The notes under the pieces: model-generated
Databases searched by the model: none
What the model saw: only the letters and a program-made list of their open reading frames with translations
What the model was told of the DNA's origin: nothing
Position numbers and translations under genes: made by a program
Assembly: GCA_026389335.1 (NCBI GenBank)
Contig: JAPLIB010000150.1
Span: 1 to 64,000 of the forward strand
Reading direction: 5' to 3'
DNA from: Cyanobacteriota bacterium
GTDB taxonomy: Bacteria > Cyanobacteriota > Cyanobacteriia > PCC-6307 > Cyanobiaceae
DNA: 64,000 nt
In this document: piece by piece, positions 17,932 to 28,161 of the stretch
Numbering within the stretch: the first letter of the stretch is position 1
How the letters are laid out: each line of letters begins with the position of its first letter

Positions 17932-19572
17932 TTAATAGGTGACTCCGTAGGCTCTGTAATTGGTGATATTGCTGGGGACGCCAGTGGGATTGAAAGTGTT
18001 ATCGGGATCAATGGTATTGAACTTATTCGGGAAGATTGTTGCAAGACCAGCAACTGCATTGCTTGGGCCGATGATGTCCAAATTGGCGGAGTTCTTGGAG
18101 TCAAAAGCGCAGACCCAGCGCACGCCATAGGGGCCATTGTTGCCCCCACCACCGCCGGGACTTGGATAAATAATTTTGCCCGCTGGCATCCAGATGAACA
18201 GGCCATCGAGTTGTAAGACGCCGATCAGGATTGTCTGCTTCGAGCAGTCTGACCCATCACCATCTTTGCCAAAAATTCTCAGTTTGGCCCAATTCAAGGG
18301 GATGAGATTGCTGAAGTCGCCGGTTCGTACGTCGATCGCGGTTCCCTCGCCTTTTACAAATACATTGACCGGGAGCCCTGCCGTATTAACTTTGATGTTG
18401 GGATTATTGATCGTCATCACAACGCAGTTAATCGATGTGGAGGCTGAGGTGATCTGGCTATTGCGGGTGCCGCCTGAATTATCGGGTTGGGAGCTGATAT
18501 TGTAATAGCATCTTTTTTCCAGTTGGTTCTTGATGAATGTCGAGGAGGATGCTGTGCTGGCTGTGGGGCAACCAGTGGCACCAAAATAAGGGAAATTGCA
18601 TAGGGTAGTATTGTAGGTAATGCTATCCTTGTCGCTTTCATATTGTTCGTCTGATCTCTTGTCCTGAAAGGAGGAAGGGGCTGCGGGGAACGTCGGTAGG
18701 GGGAGGCCGTTGGCGTTCAGTGGTCCGATGTTGGACGTGGGTGGCACACATGTTGGGCTGCCCGAGCACACCACATAGGTGGTCTGGAGGCCCGGAGATG
18801 GACTGTTACATTTGCGATTATTAGCCGTGATGCAGGCATCTGGAATCCAGGATAATCCGAATTTCTTCTGGTCCATTTTTGTTACGTCGTTATTGCTGCT
18901 TGCTCCCTTGCCCGTGATGAGTAATGGCGCATCAAAAGGCTCGCTGGATTCGGTGAATGGTCCACGTACAAAAACAACTTTCTTCAGTCGGAACGAAGCT
19001 TGTTGCTTGCCACCCCTGCTGATGGTTCCTAGAATCGTGAAGGTGGCCGACCCACCGAAAAGATTGCCAAACTTCGTGCAAGTGGCTGGAGCACTGGCGC
19101 TTGCGGGCGGAGTGTAGCCCTCTAGCTTGTAGGTTACAGTTGCGTTGTAGCCAGAAGTTTTGTAGAAGGAGGTGCTGCTTGGATAGCCTGGAGGTGCGCC
19201 CGCCAAGGTCGTGGCCGGATGGTAGATATTGCAACTGTTGAGGTCGGCGGCCGTCACGCCGCCGCTACCCCAATTGGCAAAATTGGTGACGAGGAGGTAG
19301 CTTCTTTCGTCGGTATTCAAGGCTGCCAAGATTTCGTTGAAGCCTGTTTCGGCGGCTTCCTTGGCTGTCTGAAGGTCGGAGGCATCGGATGAGGCATTCA
19401 ACGAATTAATCCCCTTGCTCATTAAGGTGGCGCCGCCGATGATTGCAACTAAGATCACCACTAATGTGGTAAGCAGGATGGAGCCAGCATGATGTTGATC
19501 GCTGTGTTTGGCGCCAAGTCTGCTGGCTATTTTTAGTGTGAATTGAAGCCTGAATCGAGTCTTGCTCGTCAT
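17932..19572 (-). CDS. PilX-like pilus assembly protein, first gene of the minor-pilin operon
   Basis: 546 residues. Residues 28-55 form an N-terminal membrane helix (AGSILLTTLVVILVAIIGGATLMSKG) preceded by a basic leader, as in PilX_N proteins; it lacks the usual Glu at +5. The long extracellular part is rich in Ser, Thr, Asn and paired cysteines and contains a Gly-rich turn (PSPGGGGGNNGPYG), as in pilus-tip or adhesive pilins. Order and overlaps place it first in a four-gene operon (PilX, PilV, FimT, PilW types). The DNA is clearly less GC-rich than its neighbours, which suggests transfer. Confidence 0.65.
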   Translation of the reverse strand: MTSKTRFRLQFTLKIASRLGAKHSDQHHAGSILLTTLVVILVAIIGGATLMSKGINSLNASSDASDLQTAKEAAETGFNEILAALNTDERSYLLVTNFANWGSGGVTAADLNSCNIYHPATTLAGAPPGYPSSTSFYKTSGYNATVTYKLEGYTPPASASAPATCTKFGNLFGGSATFTILGTISRGGKQQASFRLKKVVFVRGPFTESSEPFDAPLLITGKGASSNNDVTKMDQKKFGLSWIPDACITANNRKCNSPSPGLQTTYVVCSGSPTCVPPTSNIGPLNANGLPLPTFPAAPSSFQDKRSDEQYESDKDSITYNTTLCNFPYFGATGCPTASTASSSTFIKNQLEKRCYYNISSQPDNSGGTRNSQITSASTSINCVVMTINNPNIKVNTAGLPVNVFVKGEGTAIDVRTGDFSNLIPLNWAKLRIFGKDGDGSDCSKQTILIGVLQLDGLFIWMPAGKIIYPSPGGGGGNNGPYGVRWVCAFDSKNSANLDIIGPSNAVAGLATIFPNKFNTIDPDNTFNPTGVPSNITNYRAYGVTY

Positions 19573-20445
19573 GGCGAAGACCTCCTGTTCTGGTCGGCAC
19601 AGATTGCAAATCCATTAGCAATGTCCGCGCCACAGGCCGTCCTTGGCCTCGTGGTCAGGATTGCAACGGCTGCGTCCTTGCCGACCGGGGTCAGAGCTTG
19701 CCGTGCTGGATCCCATGGCCAGACAGGATGGCCGATGCTGCTGGGCCTGGATTGCTTGGTTTGAGAAACGCGGTCAGGTTTATCGCCCTCTGCCTCTGTC
19801 ATGCCATCAAGCCCCTAGGCCGTCTTCATTCAACACTAGGCTGGCTGCCATCTCTGGGACGTACAAAGGAGCCTGTCAAGCTGTATCACTGCAGCTAAAA
19901 AGGCGCGTCTTTTTGGCCCAGGCGTCCCTTGGCCGGCACACTTGTGCTGCAGTGGATCCGTCACCTCCCTGTCTGCTGTTGCCTGGGATAGCAGGAGCAG
20001 CGGGCTGAGCTGCTGTTATCCCATTCCGGTTCAGTCCCGATGCCAAGCCCGTGGCGTGGGTGCTGACCGGCTTGCACCGGCGCACCCAGGGTCTGTCAGC
20101 TGGTCATGGTGAACTGACTGTTAAGACGGCGTTGGCTTTCTCAGCAGATATAAACCTTCTCCAGGCGATCGATCGCCTGGGACCGGCCTCAAAGTTTGCG
20201 GTGCGAGGTCCTGCGGGGTCTGGTCTGAGCCGTCGTGGCGGCGCCCTTGTTGGACCAAGAGGCCTCCGTGGGGCCACTCTCAGGCACGTGCCTTGCTCAG
20301 ATCGGGCTGTGCTGATCAGACTGTGTTGATCAGGGTCCGCGATGTTCACGGGAGCATGGAGGCGCCTGATGGGTCATTCCGTGACGGCAAGTACGGTCAG
20401 CAGGCTCCCGTGGCGGCCGATCAAGAGCGCTGCCATCGGGCCCAT
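19573..20445. other. Long gap between pilin operon and serS
   Basis: About 870 bp with no supported gene or RNA. It should contain the promoter of the pilin operon at its left end. The one clear element is the palindrome at 20161. Open frames are GC-driven and lack domains. Confidence 0.5.
20161..20180. repeat. 20-bp perfect palindrome
   Basis: CCAGGCGATCGATCGCCTGG is a perfect inverted repeat with no loop, and its centre resembles the HIP1 octamer with GATC inserted. It lies in a gene-free stretch. It may be a protein binding site or an extended HIP1 element. Confidence 0.7.
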
Positions 20446-21732
20446 TCAGGGGCCTTCAATCCTGTCTGTGCCGAGATAGGGCACCAAGGCCTTCGGCAGC
20501 AGCACGCTGCCATCGGCTTGCTGACCATTCTCCAGCAGGGCGGCCATGGTGCGGCCTACGGCGAGGCCGCTGCCATTGAGGGTATGGACCAGGCGCGTGC
20601 CTTTGTCGGCTTTCAGGCGGATGTTGGCGCGGCGTGCCTGAAAATCGCGGCAGGTGCTGCAGCTTGAGATTTCGCGGTAAGTGCCGGCTCCTGCCAGCCA
20701 GACCTCCAGGTCGTAGGTGCGGGCCGCCGAGAAGCCGAGATCGGCGCTGCACAGTTCCATGCGGCGGTAGGGAAGGTCCAGGGTTTCGAGCACCGCTTCG
20801 GCGTCGAGGGTGAGCTGCTCATGGGCTGCATCGGAGTCTTCGGGCAGGCAGAACCAGTAGAGCTCCACTTTGTTGAACTGGTGCAGGCGGATCAGGCCGC
20901 GGGTGTCTCGGCCGTAGGAGCCGGCTTCCCGCCGGAAGCAGGGGGTGTAGGCCGCGTAGCGCAGCGGCAGCTGGTCGGCTGCGATCACCTCATCGCGGTG
21001 GAAGGAGGTGATCGGGACTTCGGCGGTCGGGGTGAGCCAGAGATCGTCGTCGGCGCAGCGAAAGCTTTCTTCAGCGAATTTGGGCAATTGACCGGAGCCG
21101 GTGAGGCTGGCGCTGTTCACCAGGATCGGCGGCAGCAGTTCGGTGTAGCCCCGCTTGGCATGCAGGTCGAGCATCAGGGCGATCAGGGCCCGCTCAAGGC
21201 GGGCACCCATACCCCGCAGGGTCACAAAACGGCTCTGGGCTATGCGCACCGAGCGTTCGCTGTCCACCAGGGCCAGCCGCTCGGCGATCTGCCAGTGCTC
21301 CTGCAGCTGCTCCCCCGGGTATGGACGGCGCGGTTCGCCCCAGCGCTTCACCTCAACGTTGTCCGCCTCTGATTTGCCGTCCGGACTCAGTTCAGAGGGC
21401 AGGTTCGGCAGGGCGAGCAGCTGGTCACGCAGCTGGGACTGCAGGGCCTTCTCCTCCTCCTCAAGGCCAGCCACCTGCAGCTTGATCTGATTTCCCTGCT
21501 CCCGGAGGGAACGCACCTCGGGTCCCTGCGGGCTGGCCCCGGCCTTGATCCGTTGCCCCACCTCCTTGCCGATGCGGTTGCCCTCAGCCTGGAGATTGCT
21601 GCGCCGTTCTTCCAGGTCCCGTTCCTGCAGCGCGCTGTGTTGCAGGCTGGTGAGATCGAGCTTCAGACCGCGGCGGGCCAGCTGTCGGCTGATCCGTTCG
21701 GGGTCGTCGCGCAGCAGGCGCTGATCCAGCAC
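20446..21732 (-). CDS. serS: Seryl-tRNA synthetase
   Basis: 428 residues, full length. It charges tRNA-Ser with serine. Residues 1-110 form the coiled-coil tRNA-binding arm (heptad-rich, LEERRSNLQAEGNRIGKEVG). The class II core shows motif 1 around RALIALMLDLHAKRGYTELL, motif 2 FRREAGSYGRDTRGLIRLHQ, and motif 3 NGSGLAVGRTMAALLENGQ. It is the last gene of the block cysQ-pnp-rpsN-nth-rseP-serS, separated from rseP by the pilin insertion. Confidence 0.97.
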   Translation of the reverse strand: MLDQRLLRDDPERISRQLARRGLKLDLTSLQHSALQERDLEERRSNLQAEGNRIGKEVGQRIKAGASPQGPEVRSLREQGNQIKLQVAGLEEEEKALQSQLRDQLLALPNLPSELSPDGKSEADNVEVKRWGEPRRPYPGEQLQEHWQIAERLALVDSERSVRIAQSRFVTLRGMGARLERALIALMLDLHAKRGYTELLPPILVNSASLTGSGQLPKFAEESFRCADDDLWLTPTAEVPITSFHRDEVIAADQLPLRYAAYTPCFRREAGSYGRDTRGLIRLHQFNKVELYWFCLPEDSDAAHEQLTLDAEAVLETLDLPYRRMELCSADLGFSAARTYDLEVWLAGAGTYREISSCSTCRDFQARRANIRLKADKGTRLVHTLNGSGLAVGRTMAALLENGQQADGSVLLPKALVPYLGTDRIEGP

Positions 21733-22035
21733 GGGGTTGAGACATCGCTGGGGCGAAGCCTAGACGTTGCTCTGGGGCCGATGGCCTTGCTGGCTTCAGC
21801 GCCGATAAGCCCGCCAGCCTGCCGTTCGCTTGCAAGGGCCATCGCTGCATCGAGGCCCGCTCTGCTTGGCCCCAGCCGCTCAGCGCCGCCGCCGAACGCC
21901 CAACGCTGTCCGGCATCGCGCTGATCTGGCTGGCTGCAGGCGCGCCGCGAAGGCCCGCCAGCTGGTGCCGTTGCGGTGTGTGGCGTTCTTGGGGGGCGCG
22001 ATGGTGAACCAGGCCAGTAGGCCGCATCGCCTGGC
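21733..22035. other. Gap upstream of serS
   Basis: About 300 bp of GC-rich DNA between serS and the TPR pseudogene. Only overlapping low-complexity frames are seen; it should hold the serS promoter. Confidence 0.4.
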
Positions 22036-23314
22036 ATGACAGTGGCTGACCTTTTGATTCGAGTCGGCGAGTTGCTGCAGGTCGGGGCGCTGGCAGCGGC
22101 AGAGCTCTGCGCCCTGGAGCTCCTGGCTTTGGAGCCCCTGGCTCTGGAGCCCCACAATCTGGGCGGCTGGTGCCGCCTCGGGGAGGTGTTCAGGCAGGCG
22201 GGTCGTCTCGGCGATGCGATGTGCCGTGCCGCACGGCCGTGGGCAACATCTTCCGCAACATGGCGTTACCGGAAGCTGCCATCCATTGGCATGGTGAAGC
22301 CTTGGCCCTGCGGCCAGACGACTTGATCCTGAATCTCAACCATCTGTGCGTGCTGCCGATCGTGGCGACTTCGGTTGAGCGGATTGGGGGGCTGCGCTAA
22401 CGCTGCCTCGCTGGGCTATGGCAGTTAGTCGAAGAGAGGCCAGATCTGGACTTCAAGGCAGCGTATCGGTTTTCTCTGCGGTTTTTTCTATCCCCACAGC
22501 AACAGTCGCGCTTTCGAGGGTGCCCGGTGTCAACTACGTAGGCGGGCCCACCTATCTAATCGTCGCCGAACACGAGGGGTTGATTCGCAACCTGGATCGC
22601 CGACGCTTCGAGGCGGTGGTGATCCATTTGCCCACCTCCCAGCGGGATCGGGTACGCGATCGGATTGATGCCTGTGCTGATCAGGCGGTGGTGCTGGCAG
22701 ACAGCTTTGAAGGCGCGGCGCGGCAGCTCGCCTGTCGACGATCGATCACTCCATCTCCGGTGCGCTGGTGGAGGGACCGGACGCGGATGTTCAAGCAGAT
22801 CGCCAAGCGGCTGCCAACGGCCTGGTTCGTTTTTGTGGAGGTAGAGATCACGTCCTACATCCAGATCTTCCTGAACCGGATTGCGGTTTTTGCTCCCACC
22901 CTGGCCGAGCGCCTGATCCTGTTGAGCCGCATGGGCCGGCAAGAGTTCATCAGCCTGGCCGGCTGCCTCGATGTGCTGCTCGACCCCCCATGCTTCGGCA
23001 GTGGCGTCCCCCTCTACGAAACAATCCACACCGGCATTCCGATTGTCACCTTTGAGGGCGACTTTCTGCGCTCCCGCTTCGTGGCCGGCGCTTATCGGCT
23101 GATGGGTCTGGAGCAGCCGCCGGTGGCCTATAGCGTTGCCGGCTATGTCGACCGGGTCGTGGCGCTGATCACGGACCCCGAAGGACGGGCGGGATTGCGC
23201 CGGGCCATCGCTGAGCGTGTCCGCCAAGGCCTGTACGACTGCCAGTATGTGGTGGCGGCCTTTGCCGACTTCGCGCTCAAAGCAATCGCCCAGTCCCATG
23301 GGATTGACGACTAG
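22036..23314 (+). pseudogene. Decayed TPR / SPINDLY-type glycosyltransferase (GT41-like)
   Basis: Pieces of one TPR-SPINDLY gene lie in three frames. Frame one (22036 to about 22215) has a TPR (LGGWCRLGEVFRQAGRLGDA). Frame three (about 22230-22490) has a second TPR (VGNIFRNMALPEAAIHWHGE, LALRPDD), crosses a TAA at 22398 and continues as RPDLDFKAAYRFSLRFF. Frame two (22500-23314) has the start of the catalytic region (GLIRNLDRRRFEAVVIHLP) and its end (ILLSRMGRQEFISLAGCLDV, LLDPPCFGSGVPLYETIHTG). The middle, which normally holds the nucleotide-sugar site with its DYFLSD-like region, is missing. Frameshifts, a stop and a deletion make it a clear pseudogene; 22418-23314 remains open. Confidence 0.8.
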
Positions 23315-23507
23315 GCGGTCTGACCAGACGTCCTGAGCGGATGCTGGCTGCTCTTGTGCCCTTTCCGCTTCGTTTCGGCTTTATCCCTGGTTTTGTTGGA
23401 AACAATGGGTTGGCCTCGTAAGACCACGGCTGAGCCGGACGGCGAGCACATGCAAGTCAGGCTCTGGCGGTGTCAATGGTTCTGGACCCTTGCGGCGGCT
23501 GCTGGGT

Positions 23508-23813
23508 TCAGAGCACCTGTACCACTTCGCTCACCTCGGGAATGGCTTCACGCAGCTTGCGCTCGATTCCCATTTTCAGGGTCATGGTGCTGCTGGGGCA
23601 GGAGCCGCAGGCCCCCTGCAGGCGCACCTTGACGATCGGTCCGTCGATTTCCACCACTTCGACGTTGCCACCATCGGCCATCAGATAAGGACGTAGCTCA
23701 TCCAGGGCACGCTCAACGTTCTCGAGCGTGAGCGCCCGGGGATCACTGGGCTCGGCGCTGGCGGCGACTTCGGTTGTGGGACTTGCGGTGGCTGCAGTTT
23801 CGGCGGTCGTCAT
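23508..23813 (-). CDS. NifU-like iron-sulfur scaffold protein
   Basis: 101 residues from ATG 23813. The NifU C-terminal domain fills residues 30-100: [20 protein letters not shown], then the CxxC in [18 protein letters not shown] that holds a labile 4Fe-4S cluster. Such proteins deliver clusters to apo-proteins, including photosystem I in cyanobacteria. The first 25 residues are Ala/Thr-rich and variable. It is divergent from lepA. Confidence 0.92.
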   Translation of the reverse strand: MTTAETAATASPTTEVAASAEPSDPRALTLENVERALDELRPYLMADGGNVEVVEIDGPIVKVRLQGACGSCPSSTMTLKMGIERKLREAIPEVSEVVQVL

Positions 23814-24079
23814 GGGGCTATCGGTGCATTTGTCCGCCACTGTAGGAAGGGGGGCGCAGGGCTGTTGGGATCCCTTTGGGGCTGTGATGCCGAGGCCACC
23901 CGTGCCGGGGCCACCTTGGGCGTTGGGTCCGGGGTCTCGCCGGAGTGCTTGCCTAGGATCGGTCAACCCTGGAAGGGCCTCAAGACGGGATGTTCACCCT
24001 TGGCCTTCCCCGCCCAGGCGCTGGCTGGCTGTTGGCCCTATCCCGCCTCGATTGACCTGACCGCCATGACCGAGCTGCG

Positions 24080-25888
24080 ATGACCGACGTTCCCGTTCAG
24101 CGGATCCGTAATTTTTGCATCATTGCCCATATTGATCACGGCAAATCCACCCTGGCCGATCGTCTGCTCCAGGCCACGGGCACCGTGGCGGCCAGGGACA
24201 TGCAGGCCCAGTTCCTCGACAACATGGAGCTGGAGCGTGAACGTGGGATCACGATCAAGCTACAGGCGGCGCGGATGGAATACAAAGCAGCTGATGGTGA
24301 GATCTACATCCTGAATCTGATTGATACGCCGGGTCATGTTGATTTTTCCTATGAGGTGAGCCGCTCGCTGCAGGCATGTGAAGGGGCCTTGCTGGTGGTT
24401 GATGCCAGCCAGGGGGTGGAAGCTCAGACCCTGGCCAATGTCTATCTGGCGCTGGAAAATAATCTTGAGATCATCCCTGTTCTCAATAAAATTGACTTGC
24501 CGGGTGCCGATCCTGAGCGCATCAGGGAGGAGATTGAATCGATCATCGGGCTAGATACTTCCAATGCCATTCCCTGTTCGGCTAAAACCGGTCTTGGTAT
24601 TCCCGAGATTCTGCAGACCGTGGTGGATCGGGTGCCGCCGCCCCCCGATCGGTTGGGGGAGCCCTTGCGGGCGCTGATCTTTGATTCCTACTACGATCCC
24701 TACCGAGGCGTGATCGTTTATTTCCGTGTGATCAGCGGCAGGATTGCCCGCAAGGACAAGGTGTTGTTGATGGCCAGCGGCAAGACTTATGAACTGGATG
24801 AGGTGGGGGTGATGGCGCCTGATCAACGCCAGGTTGACAGCCTCCATGCCGGCGAGGTGGGCTATCTGGCGGCATCAATCAAGGCAGTGGCTGACGCTCG
24901 GGTGGGTGACACCATCACCCTGTTTCAGAATCCTGCGACTGAGGCGCTGCCCGGCTATGCCGAAGCCAAGCCGATGGTGTTCTGCGGCCTCTTCCCCACG
25001 GACGCCGATCAGTATCCCGATCTACGCGAAGCCCTCGATAAGTTGCAATTGTCTGATGCGGCGCTCAAATTTGAGCCGGAAACCAGCAGCGCCATGGGCT
25101 TTGGTTTCCGCTGCGGCTTCCTGGGCTTGTTGCACATGGAGATTGTGCAGGAGCGGCTTGAGCGGGAGTACGACCTGGATCTGATTGTCACGGCGCCGTC
25201 GGTGATCTACCAGGTGACCATGATTGATGGCAGCACCTTGATGGTGGACAACCCCGCCACCTTGCCCGATCCACAGCAGCGCGAATCGATCGAGGAACCG
25301 TATGTGAAGCTAGAAATCTATACGCCTAACATCTATAATGGCGCGCTGATGGAGCTCTGTCAGGAACGTCGTGGAGAATTCATTGATATGAAATTCATCA
25401 CGACTGATCGTGTCACCCTGCACTATGAGATGCCTTTGGCTGAGGTGGTTACAGACTTCTTTGACCAGATGAAGAGTCGAACCAAGGGTTACGCCTCAAT
25501 GGAGTACCAGCTGATCGGCTATCGCAAGAATGAACTCGTGCGTCTTGATGTGCTGATCAATAGTGAGAAGGCTGATCCGTTGACGACGATCGTGCACCGT
25601 GACAAGGCCTATAACGTCGGCAAGGGGCTGGTGGAGAAGCTCAAGGAGCTGATTCCCAGGCAGCAGTTCAAGATTCCAATCCAGGCCTCGATTGGTAGCC
25701 GTGTGATTGCCAGCCAGAGCATCAGCGCTATCCGCAAGGACGTGTTGGCCAAGTGCTATGGGGGTGATATCTCCCGCAAGAAAAAGTTGCTCAAGAAACA
25801 AGCTAAAGGCAAGAAGCGCATGAAGGCAATGGGCAAGGTTGATGTGCCGCAGGAAGCCTTTATGGCGGTCTTGAAGCTTAATCAATAG
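24080..25888 (+). CDS. lepA: Elongation factor 4 (LepA)
   Basis: 602 residues, full length. LepA is a ribosomal GTPase that back-translocates or helps initiation. GTPase motifs: [10 protein letters not shown] (G1), RGITIK (G2), DTPGHVDF (G3), NKIDLP (G4). Domain II, the EF-G-like III and V domains, and the LepA-specific C-terminal domain follow, ending [20 protein letters not shown]. Codon use is slightly less GC-rich than in neighbouring genes. The start ATG 24080 lies 11 bases past another ATG in a different frame. Confidence 0.97.
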   Translation: MTDVPVQRIRNFCIIAHIDHGKSTLADRLLQATGTVAARDMQAQFLDNMELERERGITIKLQAARMEYKAADGEIYILNLIDTPGHVDFSYEVSRSLQACEGALLVVDASQGVEAQTLANVYLALENNLEIIPVLNKIDLPGADPERIREEIESIIGLDTSNAIPCSAKTGLGIPEILQTVVDRVPPPPDRLGEPLRALIFDSYYDPYRGVIVYFRVISGRIARKDKVLLMASGKTYELDEVGVMAPDQRQVDSLHAGEVGYLAASIKAVADARVGDTITLFQNPATEALPGYAEAKPMVFCGLFPTDADQYPDLREALDKLQLSDAALKFEPETSSAMGFGFRCGFLGLLHMEIVQERLEREYDLDLIVTAPSVIYQVTMIDGSTLMVDNPATLPDPQQRESIEEPYVKLEIYTPNIYNGALMELCQERRGEFIDMKFITTDRVTLHYEMPLAEVVTDFFDQMKSRTKGYASMEYQLIGYRKNELVRLDVLINSEKADPLTTIVHRDKAYNVGKGLVEKLKELIPRQQFKIPIQASIGSRVIASQSISAIRKDVLAKCYGGDISRKKKLLKKQAKGKKRMKAMGKVDVPQEAFMAVLKLNQ

Positions 25889-26688
25889 AGTTGATTGGTG
25901 GCTTTGTTGCCATCCGGGCTCTTGGTTGATGGGTCATCCTGAGGGCCTCACGAATATCTCTCGATGCGTTTTTGTTCTTGGCCAGGGTGAGCCAGATGCT
26001 GCAGGGCGTCTTCTGTATCACTTTTGTTGAGATTTGGATTTTTCTAGGGTCTCATTCAGTGGTTGGAAGGTGGAATGCTATCGGTATCATCTAAATATTG
26101 CGGACTTGCCTTCTCGTTCCGTCGTCATGGGGCTGGTAGCCAGCGAAACGGTATCGAGCCAATCTTTGCCTTTGGGATCGTGCGGCTGTTATCTAAGGGT
26201 CGACAGTCAGGAAACAGTGGCTTTTCGCCACTAAGCCAAATCGAAATATAATCGAAATATGGTAATGGTGGCTGAATCTTGAGCTGCTAGCCCAGATTAA
26301 TAGACTGTGCTGCAGGCGATGTTGGGTTTGGGGCTGGCCTGAAGTGGGGGCGCTGGTGAGACCTGCCTGCCACCGAATTGGGCACTGGCGCATAGCGCGT
26401 AGATACGTTCCGCTCGGAATGGTCTGCCGGCAACACGCTTCTGGGAAGTCGGTAGCGGCTCCTGCCTTTGCTCCGCAATCCATCGGGCTGCCAGTCATCT
26501 CGGGGTCGCCTCCCTGTATCAGCAAGCGTTCTGCTGTGGAGCTGCAGGAACGGAGCCAGGGTGTCCCCGCGGCTTGCGGATCTCGCTGCGGGGGTGAGCG
26601 TTCTGGCTCCGTGTCGATCGCCGGTGAATGCTGCATCCGGTCCGACCCTGGGAATGCTGGAAACGTCCTTGTTTTCGCGGCGCTGCCA
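25889..26688. other. 800-bp gap before the second pilin operon
   Basis: No convincing gene. The right half is open in one frame (26344 to the pilin start) but has no pilin or other character before ATG 26689. A small hairpin (GTGGC-TTTTC-GCCAC near 26218-26232) and two adjacent copies of AATCGAAATAT (26239-26249, 26250-26260) are the only visible structures; these may belong to the pilin promoter region. Confidence 0.45.
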
Positions 26689-27243
26689 ATGACGGGTCAC
26701 CTGGTTCGACGAGTAGGGCTTCCGAGGGGCTTCCGGCCTCGTGGTGCCGCTGAGGCCGGCTTTCTACTGCCGCTGGCGTCGACTGCTTCCTTTGTGCTGT
26801 TGCTCGGCTGCCTGTCTCTGCAGACGTTGACGCTGCAGAATGCCCATCGCCTCGCCTCCCTGGCCCGTCTCAGAGCGGCGGAGGATCAGTTGATGTCGTC
26901 GGCGCAGCACCTTGTGGCGCTGTTGCAGAACCAGCACCGCTGCCTGCTGACCCTGGCCCTGGATCAGTGGTCCACAGCCAGTTGTGTCAGCCCTGGTCAG
27001 CTGCCGGTTCTGGCTCAGGGGGAGGTGCAAGCCGTCTCTTACCAGCTCGTGGGCTGGCAGCCTCTGGCGACCACGGGGATGGCACCGGCGGATTCAGCTG
27101 AAACCAGGGCCGAGCTGCTGCTGGAACTGAAGGCCGCGAACGGCCAGCCGGCTTTGCGCTCGGCTTTCGCGGTGGCGTTGCAGGGCACTCCGCCTCAGGT
27201 GAGGGATTTGCGCCTGCTCGGGCTCCGGGGAACCACTCCATGA
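26689..27243 (+). CDS. PilX-like pilus assembly protein, second minor-pilin operon
   Basis: 184 residues from ATG 26689. A basic leader (RRVGLPRGFRPRGAAEAG) precedes a hydrophobic helix, FLLPLASTASFVLLLGCLSLQ, laid out like a prepilin but without Glu at +5, as in the first gene of the 19572-15622 operon. It is much shorter than that 546-residue counterpart. A helical stretch (ASLARLRAAEDQLMSSAQHLV) follows, then a small globular part. The stop overlaps the next start as ATGA. Confidence 0.6.
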   Translation: MTGHLVRRVGLPRGFRPRGAAEAGFLLPLASTASFVLLLGCLSLQTLTLQNAHRLASLARLRAAEDQLMSSAQHLVALLQNQHRCLLTLALDQWSTASCVSPGQLPVLAQGEVQAVSYQLVGWQPLATTGMAPADSAETRAELLLELKAANGQPALRSAFAVALQGTPPQVRDLRLLGLRGTTP

Positions 27244-27659
27244 CTTTGACTGAAACGGTGATGGCGTCACTGGTGTTCAGCCTGACGGCTGCGGCTTCGT
27301 TGCGCATCCTCAGTTTGGTGTCGGTTTCGCTGGTGGAGTTGGAGAAGCGACAGCAGCGCATCGACCAGCTGGAGGCGGGACTGGTGGCGTTCGAGAGTCA
27401 GTTGCGCAGCGAGATCCACCAGGCAGCGCCGATCGGTGATTGTTACCAGGCGGCTAGTCGATTGCTGCTGGTACTCCAATCTTCGATGCCATTGCCGGGA
27501 TTACACCAGGAGCTTGCTCTTTTGTCCTCGGGTGAGGCCCTGCAGCTGCGGCTTGCGGTGGATGGATTGAACCAAACCCGCCAGCGGCTTTACTATCCAG
27601 CGGCTTTTGGTCTCTGCCCGGCTCCATCGACTCAGGAGGTGGCCCGTGCGACTTCCTGA
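27240..27659 (+). CDS. PilV-like minor pilin, leaderless form
   Basis: 139 residues. The N-terminus MTLTETVMASLVFSLTAAASLRIL resembles a mature PilV-type pilin (TLTE with Glu at +5) directly after the initiator Met, with almost no leader peptide. A helical spine follows (LVELEKRQQRIDQLEAGLVAF). Position after the PilX-like gene and before the GspH-like gene matches the first pilin operon. How it would be processed by prepilin peptidase without a Gly at -1 is unclear. Confidence 0.6.
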   Translation: MTLTETVMASLVFSLTAAASLRILSLVSVSLVELEKRQQRIDQLEAGLVAFESQLRSEIHQAAPIGDCYQAASRLLLVLQSSMPLPGLHQELALLSSGEALQLRLAVDGLNQTRQRLYYPAAFGLCPAPSTQEVARATS

Positions 27660-28149
27660 GCGGCAGCACGCAGCCGGTTTCACGCTGGTGGAGTTGTTGG
27701 TGGTGGTGCTGCTGCTCGGCCTCGTCACCAGCACCGGCTTCATTCAGGTGAGACGGGATTTGGCCCGGGAACGGGTGGAGAGCGCCAGCCGACGCCTGGC
27801 TCTCGGCCTTGAGGTCGGCCGGGTGGCCGCCAGTCGCCAGGGGCGGCCCTGTGGGCTGAAACTCAGCGACAGCGGATGGCAGACACCAACGGCCAGCAGC
27901 TTGCCGGCTTGTCAGGACGAGCGTCTGGACCTGGGGGAGGGCATCGCCGATACGGCGGTGCGGATCGAGCACAACCTGCCTGAGCCGGTCCGTTTCAGCA
28001 GCAATGGTCTGGTGCTTGATGGCGGCACCGTGCGTATCGCTGCGGCTGGCACGGAGCTGGTGCGGTGCCTGGTGATGTCCCTGCCCCTTGGGGTGGTGCG
28101 TGTGGGGCGCTGGCAGGACAGCAACTGCCGCCCTGATTCAGCTCTTTGA
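27646..28149 (+). CDS. GspH/FimT-like minor pilin
   Basis: 167 residues from GTG 27646, chosen because AGGAGG at 27634-27639 stands 6 nt upstream. The short leader RLPERQHAAG is followed by FTLVELLVVVLLLGLVTSTG (Glu at +5). The globular part has the GspH pattern (ARERVESASRRLALGLEVGR, VAASRQGRPCGLKLSDSGW, and VRFSSNGLVLDGGTVRI). It overlaps the upstream gene by 14 bp. GspH/FimT proteins cap pseudopili or bind DNA during uptake. Confidence 0.85.
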   Translation: MRLPERQHAAGFTLVELLVVVLLLGLVTSTGFIQVRRDLARERVESASRRLALGLEVGRVAASRQGRPCGLKLSDSGWQTPTASSLPACQDERLDLGEGIADTAVRIEHNLPEPVRFSSNGLVLDGGTVRIAAAGTELVRCLVMSLPLGVVRVGRWQDSNCRPDSAL

Positions 28150-28161
28150 ACCTTGTGCGTG

